64,000 nt of DNA from Bradyrhizobium sp. CCGE-LA001 (GCF_000296215.2 NZ_CP013949.1:310001-374000), one strand, 5' to 3'; shown: positions 9,120 to 17,570, counted from the stretch's first letter. Notes: generated from the sequence alone by a model not told the origin. A program made the numbers and translations.

Positions 9120-9816
9120 GCAGGGATCTCGCTTTGGGCGCCGTCGCCAGCATGACGACCGCGTAGAGCAGGATGGACAGCGACAGCAGGTGAAACAGCG
9201 TGAAGGGGCCGATCAGCGTGCCATAGGGTTTGAGGAATTCCCACAGGAAGCGCTGCGCTCCATAATAGACGAGGACGAGGTAGAAACCATTGGTGATCAC
9301 AAACCCGTTCCGGTTCAAGACCACCGCGACATAGAAGGTCGCGAACAGGGCCATGGCCGCGCTCTCGTAGAGCTGCACGGGATGACGAGGGACGCCATCG
9401 CCGAAATCATGGGCCCAGGGCAGCGTCGTCGGCGTGCCGTAGGTGAAATCGTCGAGGCCCGCGAAGTAGCAGCCGAGCCGGCCGATCGCGATGCCGAGCG
9501 CCAGCGGCAGCGCAAAGCGGGCGCCGGTTCGCACGGTTATCCCTGCCGACCATTTGTAGAGCTCGATCGCCACGATGCCGCCCGCGAGCGCGCCCTCCAC
9601 CGAGCGGGCTATGCCGTGCTGGCCCGACAGCCACAGATTGGCTGAGCCGAACACATAGGCGCCGAGGCCCGCGCCGAACACCAGCGCAGCGATGTAGGGC
9701 ATTTCGAACGATTGCGCCGGGAACGCCAGGCGGCGCCGCGACAGCCAATAGACGGCAGCGGCCGCTACCAGCCACGCCGCGATGTCGAAGATGGTGTGAA
9801 GGAAAGCCCCGCTCAT
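9100..9816 (-). CDS. Prolipoprotein diacylglyceryl transferase (Lgt)-like membrane protein
   Basis: A 238-residue polytopic membrane protein related to Lgt, which transfers diacylglyceryl from phosphatidylglycerol to lipoprotein cysteines. Preserved family signatures are GRLGCYFAG (112-120), RHPVQLYE (144-151) and GAQRFLWEF. However the HGGLIG signature, with its essential His, reads EGALAGG at 74-80, and the Asn of GRxGN is Cys116. It is shorter than housekeeping Lgt (about 280). It is therefore probably a paralogue with another lipid-handling role, not the lipoprotein enzyme. It is the first gene of the radical SAM unit and overlaps it by 20 bases. Confidence 0.82.
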   Translation of the reverse strand: MSGAFLHTIFDIAAWLVAAAAVYWLSRRRLAFPAQSFEMPYIAALVFGAGLGAYVFGSANLWLSGQHGIARSVEGALAGGIVAIELYKWSAGITVRTGARFALPLALGIAIGRLGCYFAGLDDFTYGTPTTLPWAHDFGDGVPRHPVQLYESAAMALFATFYVAVVLNRNGFVITNGFYLVLVYYGAQRFLWEFLKPYGTLIGPFTLFHLLSLSILLYAVVMLATAPKARSLHERAAA

Positions 9817-9896
9817 GCGGGCATAGTAGCGCAGGTCCGGGCTGCGCGGGATAGTGCGCCCGCCGCCTCTTCACGCCGAACGAGCGGAATGGCCCG

Positions 9897-10661
9897 CTAT
9901 CCCGCCTCCCGCTCCTCAGTGGGATAGACCCCGCGCAGCACCTCCTCGAAATGCATCTTCACGGCGTCGTTGCAGAGGCAGGCGCGCAAGCGCAGGCCCT
10001 CGCGGCTGCGGACCAGGATCGAGCCGCGTCGGGTGTCGAGCACGCCTTCGGCCTTGAACGACTGCAGCACGCGGCTCGCATAGCTGCGCCCGACCCCGAG
10101 CAGAGTTGCAAGCTGCTCATGTGTCAGCGGCACGCTCTGTTCGTCGCCGGTCCGCTCCATCGCCGCCAGGATCCATTTGGCCGTGCGCTGCTCGATCGAA
10201 TGGATGGCGTTGCATGCGGTCGACTGGAAGATCTGCGCCAGCATGCAGTCGGCATAGCGGGCGAAGATGTTGCGCAGCGATGGCGAGCGCGCCTTGGCTG
10301 CTTCCAGCTTGCCAACGTGGATGCGCGCAAACGGCCCGCCGAACTTCACGCAGATGCGCGTGTAGGCCGGCAGATATCCCTCGCTGACGATGCCGCCTAC
10401 CGCGCCTTCACGACCAACCAGAATGGTCTCGACGTCTCGGCCATCCTCGTTGGGCACGAGGAAGGTCGCAAGCGATGGTCCGCAGGGGAAGTGGACGACC
10501 TGGACGTCGTCGCCGGGATTGTAGAGCAGCTGGCCGGCCGCGCAGTCCTCGACGGAGACGTGCGATGCGAGCAGTGCGTAGTCTGCCGCGCTTAGGCGCC
10601 GTAACAGATTGTTGGCCGGTCGGCTCTCGACCTCAGTTGTACTGCCGATACGCGCATCCAT
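9897..10661 (-). CDS. Crp/Fnr family transcriptional regulator
   Basis: A 254-residue regulator with an N-terminal cyclic-nucleotide-binding-like beta roll (CAAGQLLYNPGDDVQVVHFP, then LVGREGAVGG) and a C-terminal winged helix of the Crp type: LTHEQLATLLGVGRSYASRV, followed by KAEGVLDTRRGSILV. The FNR-type N-terminal cysteine cluster is absent, so it is not an oxygen sensor of that class. The start at 10661 (MDARIGSTTE) is chosen because the frame upstream overlaps the divergent response regulator. Targets are unknown; the 180-base divergent spacer may carry its own operator. Confidence 0.88.
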   Translation of the reverse strand: MDARIGSTTEVESRPANNLLRRLSAADYALLASHVSVEDCAAGQLLYNPGDDVQVVHFPCGPSLATFLVPNEDGRDVETILVGREGAVGGIVSEGYLPAYTRICVKFGGPFARIHVGKLEAAKARSPSLRNIFARYADCMLAQIFQSTACNAIHSIEQRTAKWILAAMERTGDEQSVPLTHEQLATLLGVGRSYASRVLQSFKAEGVLDTRRGSILVRSREGLRLRACLCNDAVKMHFEEVLRGVYPTEEREAG

Positions 10662-10841
10662 CTTGATACCCCCGTCCTCCTCTCGACAATAACGAGTTCC
10701 GTACGTTTCCTGTGTGCACAAGTGGACAGACTGAAGAACTGTGATGTGGTGAGTTTCGTTCCGGGAACCCTCCGATGCGCTGGGCGCAGGTGTCGTGACG
10801 CGGCTGTCCTGATCAGAAAACCCCCTACTCAAGATGCGATC

Positions 10842-11219
10842 ATGGCTCCCGCGATTCCCGATGGCTCCTGTCCTGCCGACGTCCTGGTCGTCGAGGACGA
10901 CCCGATCATTGCAATCGACTTCGAGGACCGTCTGCTCGGCTTCGGCGTGGCGCAGGTGCGCACCGCCGGGTCGGTGACGCAGGCGCTGGACGCAATCGAG
11001 AAGCGTGCCCCCGATTTCGCGCTGCTTGACGTCGAGCTGATCCGCGAGAAGAGCTTTGCGATCGCCGAGCGACTGGTCGCGCTGAACATTCCGTTCGTCT
11101 TCGTCACCGGCTATGGCGCCGAGACCGGGATTCCGCCCGAATTCGCGGCGCGGCCGCGATTGCAAAAGCCGTGCTCGAGCGAGGCGCTGGAAGCCGTGCT
11201 GCGAGCGCACCGCGCCTGA
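10842..11219 (+). CDS. Single-domain response regulator
   Basis: A 125-residue receiver domain with no output domain. The acidic pair is in VLVVEDDPIIA, the phospho-acceptor Asp in FALLDVEL, the conserved Thr in FVFVTGYG and the Lys in LQKPCSS, all in the expected spacing. The start MAPAIPDG at 10842 leaves a short lead-in before the first strand; the open frame back to 10722 has no family similarity. It is divergent from the Crp-type gene and converges on the PhoD-like gene three bases after its stop. Stand-alone receivers of this kind work with HWE/HisKA kinases elsewhere in the genome. Confidence 0.87.
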   Translation: MAPAIPDGSCPADVLVVEDDPIIAIDFEDRLLGFGVAQVRTAGSVTQALDAIEKRAPDFALLDVELIREKSFAIAERLVALNIPFVFVTGYGAETGIPPEFAARPRLQKPCSSEALEAVLRAHRA

Positions 11220-11222
11220 GCG

Positions 11223-12764
11223 TCAGGCCAATTTCGGGTCGAGCGTGGTCGACCACAATGCGACGTCGGCGCGGTCGCGCAGGGTCACCGTCATCTGCCC
11301 GGAGGCGCCGTCGATCCTGACGTGGCCGAAAAACTGCATGCCGGCCGACGGCGGCAGGTTCTGGTTGTCCTTGCCCGGTGCCTTGACGAAGCGCACCTCC
11401 GGGCCGAACGTGTTGTCGAGCGCATTGGGGCCGAAGGTGCCCGCGTGCAGTGGCCCCGAGACGAACTCCCAGAACGGCTCGAACTCCTGGAACTGCGCGT
11501 TGTTGGGATCGTAGTAGTGCGCGGCGGCGTAGTGCACGTCCGCCGTCAGCCACACGGTATTGCTGATCGGCGCCATCTTGATGAAGCGCAGGATGTCCGC
11601 GATCTCGAACTCGCGGCCGCGCACCGGGCCGTCGCCTTGCGCGAATGCTTCCGAGCCGCCCTTCGACGTGTCCGGGACGACGAGGCTGAGCGGCATGTCG
11701 GAGGCGAGCACCTTCCAGGTCGCGCGCGAGTTGAGCAGACCGCGCTTCAGCCAGGCGATCTGGTCGGATCCGAGGAAGTAACTGGCCGGCCCGTATTCCG
11801 CCTCCAGATTCGGACCGTTCGCACCGCGGTAGCTGCGCTCGTCCAGCACGAACACGTCGAGATGCGGGCCATAGGAGATCTGGCGATAAACCCTGCCCGG
11901 CTCGCTGATGCTTTCGCGCATCGGATACATCTCGTGGAAGGCGCGGGCCCCGCGCGCAGCGAGCAACGCGATGCTGCGCTCCTTGTACGCCGCCGGCAGC
12001 TCCTTGGAGAGCGACCAATTGTTGGTCACCTCGTGGTCGTCCCACTGCACGAAGACCGGCACCTCGGCATTGAAGGCGCGGAGGTTGTCGTCGGTAAGAT
12101 TGTATTTGTGCGCGGCGCGGTACTCGTCCAGCGTCTCCGCGACCTTGGCCTTCTCGGGAATGGTGAGGTTCTTCCAGATCTTGCCGTTGGCAAGCTTCAC
12201 CTCGGACTGGATCGGACCGTCGGCATAGATGGTGTCGCCGGAGTGTAGGAAGAAATCCGGGCGATGCTTGCGCATCGTGGCGAAGGTGATCATGCCGCCG
12301 TCATCGGGGTTGATGCCCCAGCCCTGGCCGGCGACGTCGCCGCCCCAGACAAAGCTGACGTCGCGGCGATCGGCCGGCGCGGTGCGGAAGCGGCCGGTCA
12401 CCGCTTCGCCCTCGACGGCGCTGTGCGCGAGATCGCGGAAGCGAACGCGGTAAAAGACGTCCTGGCCGGCCGGCAGATCTTCAACCAGCATCTTCGCGGT
12501 GAAGTCGCTCTCGGGCAGCGCCGCGACCGGCGGCAGCGCGCGGGCATTCCTGAACGTATCAGTCGTCGCGACCTCGACCAGCATCTGCGCCGGCCGGTCG
12601 GTGCGCGCCCACACCACGCCGCCGCTGGCGGTGACGTCGCCCGATTGCACGCCATGGGTGACCGCTGGCCGGTCCGCGGCGCGCGAGAGAGAGGGCATCG
12701 CGATCGTGCCGAGCGCGCCGGCACTGCTCGTGAGGAAGCGGCGGCGGGAGAATTTGATGTTCAT
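11223..12764 (-). CDS. phoD: PhoD-like alkaline phosphatase, Tat-exported
   Basis: A 513-residue phosphatase/phosphodiesterase of the PhoD family. The N-terminus MNIKFSRRRFLTSSAGALG has the twin-arginine motif RRRFL and a hydrophobic stretch ending ALSRAADR-like, so it is exported folded. Metal-binding segments visible are FVWGGDVAGQG, FFLHSGDTIYADG, VQWDDHEVTNNW and, near the end, VWLTADVHYAAAHYYDP, the order seen in PhoD, which uses Fe3+ and Ca2+. The start at 12764 is set by the Tat motif; the frame upstream to 12866 is not family-like. No Pho box was identified with confidence. Confidence 0.9.
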   Translation of the reverse strand: MNIKFSRRRFLTSSAGALGTIAMPSLSRAADRPAVTHGVQSGDVTASGGVVWARTDRPAQMLVEVATTDTFRNARALPPVAALPESDFTAKMLVEDLPAGQDVFYRVRFRDLAHSAVEGEAVTGRFRTAPADRRDVSFVWGGDVAGQGWGINPDDGGMITFATMRKHRPDFFLHSGDTIYADGPIQSEVKLANGKIWKNLTIPEKAKVAETLDEYRAAHKYNLTDDNLRAFNAEVPVFVQWDDHEVTNNWSLSKELPAAYKERSIALLAARGARAFHEMYPMRESISEPGRVYRQISYGPHLDVFVLDERSYRGANGPNLEAEYGPASYFLGSDQIAWLKRGLLNSRATWKVLASDMPLSLVVPDTSKGGSEAFAQGDGPVRGREFEIADILRFIKMAPISNTVWLTADVHYAAAHYYDPNNAQFQEFEPFWEFVSGPLHAGTFGPNALDNTFGPEVRFVKAPGKDNQNLPPSAGMQFFGHVRIDGASGQMTVTLRDRADVALWSTTLDPKLA

Positions 12765-12881
12765 GAGGGACCGTCTCGTGTCGCTTGGCACGGCCGTCGA
12801 GGCGGCAAGCCAGACGCTATATTGAGACAATGTGACGCAGTGATTAAGCGCGCAAACCCTCTGCACAGCTCAGCCCCAACC

Positions 12882-12995
12882 TCAGGCCTCATCCTGAGGG
12901 CCCGCCAACGGCGGGCGTCTCGAAGGATGGCCGCGGCGAGAGGCGGGCCTGCATGGTTCGAGACGCGCGTTCCGCGCTCCTCACCATCAGGGTCC
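12882..12995. repeat. Long dispersed palindromic repeat (ctcatcctgagg type)
   Basis: Runs from cctcatcctgagggcccgcc through cgtctcgaaggatggc to the distal arm ggttcgagacgcgcg and ctcctcaccatcaggg. The outer and inner arms pair to make a long interrupted hairpin. The type is common in Bradyrhizobium and relatives as far as I recall. It lies between the PhoD-like gene start and the stop of the TAXI gene at 13001. Confidence 0.8.
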
Positions 12996-13000
12996 AAGAC

Positions 13001-14446
13001 CTACGCGTTGCCGGCGGCCCTGAATTGCGCGCTTGCGCGCTGCAGATTCGGCGGCAGGCTGAACAGCACCGCCTTGCGGTCGGCGACGGCGGCGTGGAAC
13101 TGGTCGAGCGCGATGTTGAAGGCGGTGAGCGCGGCTTCCTCGATCGCGCCGTGATCGAAGCAGCGCAGGGTGTCGCGCAGGATCGCGTCGGCCTCGGTCT
13201 GCATCTGGTCGAGCTCTTCGGTGGTCTCGCACTTACGGGCCGCGGCGATCATGTCGAGCAGGCGTTCGCGCTGGTGGTTGTTGTTGTCGCGCTCGTCCTT
13301 CTTCAGATAGCCGGCGAACCAGGCGCCGACCGAGCCCATGGCCGAGAGCGCCATCAGGCTCCACCAGATGTAGTCGCTGTATTTGTCGAGGAAGGTCTTT
13401 TCCTCGCCGTCGACGAAGGCGGCCGCGCCGGGATGCACCGGGATCACCGCATCCTTGTCCGTGTCGGGCGTTTCGATCTTCGCTGCCAGCGGGAATTCCG
13501 TCACCAATTGCTGCCGCACGGCGAAGAGCTGGCGCGTGAACGCCGCGATGGTGGTGTCGGAGACGCCTTTGCGCGCCACGATATGGTGCGCGAAGCTGAT
13601 GGTCTTGACCTCGTCGTCGGGACGATCGGGCGAGCCGCCATACGTGCCTGCGGGGATTTCGGCCGCTTCATAGACCGGATGGTTCTGCGCGATCGCGTCG
13701 GCGGAATCGATGGCGAGGAAGGTCGGTGTGCCGCCCTCCTTGACCGATGCCGCGATCGCGTCCGCCGTGATCTTGCTGTTGACCGGGCCGGCCGCGAGAT
13801 AGACGTCGGCCTTCTGCGCCTTGATCGCCTCGGCAACCTCGTTGACCGGGAATTGCACGATCTCGACCTTGGCGGGGTCGACACCATATTGCTGGAGGAT
13901 CACCTTGAGCAGATTGACATTGGCCTGGGTGCGGCCGACGACGCCGATGCGATGGCCGGCGAGCTGCGAGATCTTGGTGATCTTCGCGCCCTTCTTCTTG
14001 CCCTTGCCCTGGACGGACCACAGCGCCACCACGTTCTTGCGCAGCGTCGCGACCGCCTGTGCGTTCTTGGGCACGTCGAGATCGCCGCGCACGATGGCGA
14101 GATCGACCTTGCCTTCTGCGAGCAGATTGGCGCTGGCGGTGGCGCCGTCGGTCTGGATGGGACGCAGCCGCACGTAGCTCTTGTGCTGCGCGAAGCCCTG
14201 GGTGAGAGTCTGCACGACCTTGACGTCATCGCTGTTGGCCGGACCGACCGCGATCTTCAGCGTCACCGGGCGCATCGCGAAATAATAACCGCCGACAAGC
14301 GCGCCGACGATGGCAAGCACCAGCGCGAGGGTCACGAGCGCCGTCTTCCGCGCCGCGGATCGCGGCGAAGGCGGAGAGGGCGTTTCGGCCAGGTTCGATC
14401 CCCCGGTCATCGATCTCCCAAACAGGCGCTTAGGGCTCAGTTTCAT
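13001..14446 (-). CDS. TAXI-family TRAP transporter solute-binding protein, membrane-anchored
   Basis: A 481-residue protein. A membrane segment near residues 34-57 (TALVTLALVLAIVGALVGGY) anchors a periplasmic TAXI-type binding domain (TLKIAVGPANSDD, KVDLAIVRGDLDVP, ITKISQLAGHRIGVVGRTQA). A second membrane helix (DYIWWSLMALSAMGSVGAWF) precedes a cytoplasmic C-terminal region of about 100 residues with a charged KKDERDNNNHQRERLLDMI helix. Most TAXI proteins are simple soluble receptors; the tail makes this one unusual. No TRAP membrane subunits are nearby, so it may signal or pair with a distant permease. Ligand unknown. Confidence 0.83.
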   Translation of the reverse strand: MKLSPKRLFGRSMTGGSNLAETPSPPSPRSAARKTALVTLALVLAIVGALVGGYYFAMRPVTLKIAVGPANSDDVKVVQTLTQGFAQHKSYVRLRPIQTDGATASANLLAEGKVDLAIVRGDLDVPKNAQAVATLRKNVVALWSVQGKGKKKGAKITKISQLAGHRIGVVGRTQANVNLLKVILQQYGVDPAKVEIVQFPVNEVAEAIKAQKADVYLAAGPVNSKITADAIAASVKEGGTPTFLAIDSADAIAQNHPVYEAAEIPAGTYGGSPDRPDDEVKTISFAHHIVARKGVSDTTIAAFTRQLFAVRQQLVTEFPLAAKIETPDTDKDAVIPVHPGAAAFVDGEEKTFLDKYSDYIWWSLMALSAMGSVGAWFAGYLKKDERDNNNHQRERLLDMIAAARKCETTEELDQMQTEADAILRDTLRCFDHGAIEEAALTAFNIALDQFHAAVADRKAVLFSLPPNLQRASAQFRAAGNA

Positions 14447-14596
14447 CTTGGCCGGCGATTTACGCGGGCAATTGTAGCAAATTTCTTGTCCGGCGGGGTT
14501 ACATCTGCGTCATGGTTAGCGGATGGGGCAAATCCCGTATGAACCCAGGCACCCAGACGGTGTTAGGGTAAAGTTCCCCTGAAGACGGAGGCGGTC

Positions 14597-14887
14597 ATGG
14601 CAGAGCGGCTGACGGCGGAGGCACGCAAGCAGGCGCTGGGCGCTATACCCGGCTGGAGCGAGATGTCCGGCCGTGACGCCATCGGGAAGACCTTCGTTTT
14701 CAAGGATTTCAACCAGGCCTTCGGTTTCATGACCCGCGCGGCGCTGATCGCCGAGAAGATGGATCACCACCCCGAATGGCGCAATGTCTACAAGACGGTC
14801 GAGGTTGTGCTGTCGACCCATGACGCCGACGGCGTCACCTCGCTCGACATCGAGCTCGCCAAGGCGATGAACGCGATCGCCGGCTGA
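14597..14887 (+). CDS. phhB: 4a-hydroxytetrahydrobiopterin dehydratase
   Basis: A 96-residue pterin-4a-carbinolamine dehydratase that regenerates the pterin cofactor after aromatic amino-acid hydroxylation. The family signature is intact: EKMDHHPEWRNVYKTVEV, then LSTHDADGVTSLD, with the two adjacent His and the later His/Asp. A strong ribosome site (acggagg) precedes the ATG. No pterin-dependent hydroxylase is in the window, so it may serve another Moco/pterin role. Length is typical. Confidence 0.95.
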   Translation: MAERLTAEARKQALGAIPGWSEMSGRDAIGKTFVFKDFNQAFGFMTRAALIAEKMDHHPEWRNVYKTVEVVLSTHDADGVTSLDIELAKAMNAIAG

Positions 14888-14986
14888 CATGTGCCTGATG
14901 TCTTGCGGCGCCCGGCCTGATCCCCATCTTGTGATCAGCAGGTGAGGCCCGGTGCGCCGTTCCGGCTGAACGGGGAGTTCTTGAGC

Positions 14987-15376
14987 ATGGCTGCCGAACA
15001 CAGCGTCGGTTTTGAGCCGGCCGATCGGCTCGCGGAAGACCGTGAAGGCGTTCGCCGCCGCTTCTGGCGCAAGCTGAAGCGCGTCGCTGCGCAATTGCCG
15101 TTCGCAGAAGACCTGCTCGCCGCCTATTACTGCGCCTTCGATCGCCAGACGCCGCGCCACGTTCAGGCGTCGCTGCTCGGCGCGATCGCCTATTTCGTCC
15201 TGCCGTTCGACTTCGTTGCCGACGTGATGCCGTTGCTCGGCTTCGCCGATGACGCCGCCGTGCTCGCCACCGCGATCCGCATGGTCGCCGGCCACATCAC
15301 GACCGAGCACCGCGACGCCGCCCGCGCCGCGCTGAAGCGCGGACTGGATGAGGCGGAGGGGGATGTGGCGCAATAG
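14987..15376 (+). CDS. YkvA family (DUF1232) protein
   Basis: A 129-residue small protein with the DUF1232 core: LLAAYYCAFDRQTPRHVQAS, LLGAIAYFVLPFDFVADVMP and LLGFADDAAVLATAIRMV. The central segment is hydrophobic and holds the PFDFVADxxPxxGFxDD motif of the family. Function is not established; members are predicted small membrane-associated proteins. The ATG at 14987 (MAAEHS) is preferred to the upstream 14942 because the extension is not family-like. Confidence 0.87.
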   Translation: MAAEHSVGFEPADRLAEDREGVRRRFWRKLKRVAAQLPFAEDLLAAYYCAFDRQTPRHVQASLLGAIAYFVLPFDFVADVMPLLGFADDAAVLATAIRMVAGHITTEHRDAARAALKRGLDEAEGDVAQ

Positions 15377-15396
15377 CTTTCGCTTCTGGGCACACT

Positions 15397-15498
15397 GTCA
15401 TGCCCCGGCTTGACCGGGGCATCCAGTACGCCGTGGCCTGTCGGCTAATCGCAATCGATTCGGAGTACTGGATCGCCCGGTCAAGCCGGGCGATGACG
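15397..15498. repeat. Dispersed inverted repeat, family B, copy 1
   Basis: Left arm gtcatgccccggcttgaccg and right arm ggtcaagccgggcgatgac are complementary apart from a few bases, with gtactggat near the right arm. Copies of the same type are at 18439, 35419, 39548, 45987 and a short one at 59505. It lies between two converging genes. Confidence 0.85.
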
Positions 15499-15533
15499 GT
15501 TGAGTGTGTTGAAGCGGCTGCGCTGTCCCATCC

Positions 15534-16508
15534 TCACGGATGCAAGATCACCTTGCCCATCGCCTGACGTCCGGCCAGCACCTTCAAGGCGTCGGCGGTC
15601 TGGGCCAGCGGGAAGGTGCGATCGACATGCGATGAGATCTTGCCTTCCGCGGTCCACTTCACGAGCTTCTCGAGATTGGCGCGGTTCTTCTCCGGATTCT
15701 GCCGCGTCCAGGCGCCCCAGAACACGCCGCGGATGTCGCAGCCCTTCAGCAGCGCAAGATTGAGCGGCATCTTCGGAATGTCGCCGGCGGCAAAGCCGAT
15801 CACGAGGAAGCGTCCTTCCCAGGCGATCGAGCGCAGCGCCTGCTCAGCGTAAGCACCTCCCACCGGATCGAAGATGATGTCGACGCCCTTGCCGCCGGTG
15901 AGCTTGCGCAGGCCCTCCTTCAAATCTTCCTTGGCGTAGTTCAGCGTCAGCTCGGCGCCGTGCGCCTTGGCGAATTCGAGCTTCTCGTCCGACGAGGCGC
16001 AGGCGATCACCTTCAACCCCATCAGCTTGCCGAGCTCGCAGGCCGCAAGGCCGGTGCCGCCGGCCGCGCCCAGCACTGCGAGCGTCTCGCCGGGCTTCGG
16101 GCTGGCGCGATCCTCGAGCGCATGCAGCGCCGTGCCGTAGATGATGATGATGCCCGCCGCGCGGTCGTAATCGAGATTGTCCGGGATCTTCACGATCGAG
16201 GCCGCCGGCAGCGCGATCTTCTCGCGGGCGCCGTTGTGGCCGCAGGAGGCGACCACGCGATCGCCGACCTTCAGATCGGTCACGCCGGCGCCGATGCTCT
16301 CGATCACGCCGGCGACTTCAGCGGCCGGCGAGAACGGGAACGGCGGCTTGATCTGGTACTTGCCCTGGATCATCAGGATGTCGAAGAAGTTCAGCGCCGC
16401 CGCCTTGATCGCGATCACGGCTTCGCCGGGGCCCGCCACCGGATCCGGCACCTCGGTCAGCACGAGATCGTCGGGCTGGCAATATTGCGAGCAGAGGATG
16501 GCTTTCAT
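15534..16508 (-). CDS. NADPH:quinone oxidoreductase family protein
   Basis: A 324-residue zinc-independent MDR oxidoreductase (quinone reductase type), starting MKAILCSQYCQPDDLVLTEV. The substrate-side domain has AALNFFDILMIQGKYQ and PFSPAAEVAGVIESIGAGV; the cofactor domain has the dinucleotide loop LAVLGAAGGTGLAACELGK and GVDIIFDPVGG. No structural zinc cysteines are seen. The frame remains open far upstream (to 17534) but that part is antisense to the next SDR gene. Next to a dienoyl-CoA-reductase-like SDR, it may act on an enoyl or quinone substrate. Confidence 0.92.
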   Translation of the reverse strand: MKAILCSQYCQPDDLVLTEVPDPVAGPGEAVIAIKAAALNFFDILMIQGKYQIKPPFPFSPAAEVAGVIESIGAGVTDLKVGDRVVASCGHNGAREKIALPAASIVKIPDNLDYDRAAGIIIIYGTALHALEDRASPKPGETLAVLGAAGGTGLAACELGKLMGLKVIACASSDEKLEFAKAHGAELTLNYAKEDLKEGLRKLTGGKGVDIIFDPVGGAYAEQALRSIAWEGRFLVIGFAAGDIPKMPLNLALLKGCDIRGVFWGAWTRQNPEKNRANLEKLVKWTAEGKISSHVDRTFPLAQTADALKVLAGRQAMGKVILHP

Positions 16509-16621
16509 GGCGGCACCTTGGGGCGTTTCGGGTGGAATTATAGTTGGTCCGGTTTTGCCGGATTTAGGTCGGCCCGACAATCCGGTTTCTTTGCTCAAAG
16601 CGATGAGCAGTCCTATCCTCA

Positions 16622-16702
16622 CGTCATTGCGAGCGCAGCGAAGCAATCCAGAACCCGTGCCGCGGAAATAAACTGAATTGCTTTGCTGCGCTCGCAATGA
16701 CG
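16622..16702. repeat. Dispersed inverted repeat, family A, copy 2
   Basis: Left arm cgtcattgcgagcgcagcga with aagcaatccag; right arm ctgaattgctttgctgcgct and cgcaatgacg. It sits in the divergent space between the quinone reductase and the SDR gene, close to the SDR start at 16731. Confidence 0.87.
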
Positions 16703-16730
16703 GGAGTGTGGAACGACGAGGATTCAAACG

Positions 16731-17570
16731 ATGTTTGAAACAGGCCTGCTCGAGAACAAGCGTATCCTCGTGACCGGCGGCGGCTCGGGCCTTGGCGCTG
16801 CGATGGGACGTCGTTTCCTCGCGCTCGGTGCCGAGCTGGTCATCTGCGGCCGCAAACTCGATCGGCTGGAGACGGCGGCCGCGCAGATGCGCGAAGAGAC
16901 TGGCGGCAAGGTCACGACAATCGCCTGCGACATTCGCGAGGGTGCGGCCGTCGACAGCATGATGGACGCGATCTGGCGCGCCGCGCCGCTCGATGTCCTC
17001 GTCAATAATGCCGCCGCGACCTTTATCGCGCAGAGCGAGCACCTGTCGTTCCGCGCCGCGGACGCGATCCTCGCGCCGACGCTGCATGGCGCGATGTATT
17101 GCACGCTGGCCGCGGGCAGGCGCTGGATCGAGGGCAAGCATGGCGGGGTCGTGCTCTCGATCCTCTCGACCTCGACCATCACCGGCCGCGCCTTCACCGT
17201 GCCGTCGGCGATGGCGAAGTCGGCGGTGCTGGCGATGACCAAGAGCCTCGCGGTGGAATGGGGGCCCAAGGGCATCCGCACCGTCGCGATCGCGCCGGGC
17301 CCGTTCCCCACCGCCGGCGCGTCGGGCCAGCTCCGTCCCGAAGGCCGGGACGACAGCTGGGCCGCGCGCAATCCGCTGGGCCGCGTCGGCGAGCACGGCG
17401 AGCTTGCCGACCTCGCCAGCTTCCTGGTCTCGGACCGCGCTGGCTACATCAATGGCGAGATGGTGGTGATCGACGGTGGCGCACATTTGCGCAGTTCCGG
17501 CGCCGAAGACCTGCTCGGCTGGAGCGAGGCGCAATGGGCCGAGCAGCGCGCCGCGCGTGGCAAAAGCTAG
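16731..17570 (+). CDS. SDR family oxidoreductase, 2,4-dienoyl-CoA reductase-like
   Basis: A 279-residue SDR with the NADP loop VTGGGSGLGAAMGRRFLALG and the NNAA motif (VLVNNAAATF). The usual YxxxK pair is altered: the conserved Lys is in PSAMAKSAVLAMTKSLAVEW but the Tyr four places earlier is Ser. This pattern, with the following GPKGIRTVAIAPGPF, resembles 2,4-dienoyl-CoA reductases, which work without the classical Tyr at that place. It would then help degrade unsaturated fatty acids. Start is the annotated ATG just downstream of repeat A2. Confidence 0.88.
   Translation: MFETGLLENKRILVTGGGSGLGAAMGRRFLALGAELVICGRKLDRLETAAAQMREETGGKVTTIACDIREGAAVDSMMDAIWRAAPLDVLVNNAAATFIAQSEHLSFRAADAILAPTLHGAMYCTLAAGRRWIEGKHGGVVLSILSTSTITGRAFTVPSAMAKSAVLAMTKSLAVEWGPKGIRTVAIAPGPFPTAGASGQLRPEGRDDSWAARNPLGRVGEHGELADLASFLVSDRAGYINGEMVVIDGGAHLRSSGAEDLLGWSEAQWAEQRAARGKS

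Noticed and set aside
11223..12866. The longer start of the PhoD-like gene at 12866
   Set aside because: The Tat signal starts at 12764; the upstream 34 residues lack family similarity.
12882..12995. A possible CRISPR or mobile element
   Set aside because: One palindromic unit without spacers, terminal repeats or transposase; it belongs to the dispersed repeat class.
15534..17534. A 666-codon minus-strand frame covering the quinone reductase and the whole SDR region
   Set aside because: Only the part from 15534 to 16508 has family features; the rest is antisense to the SDR gene and contains repeat A2.
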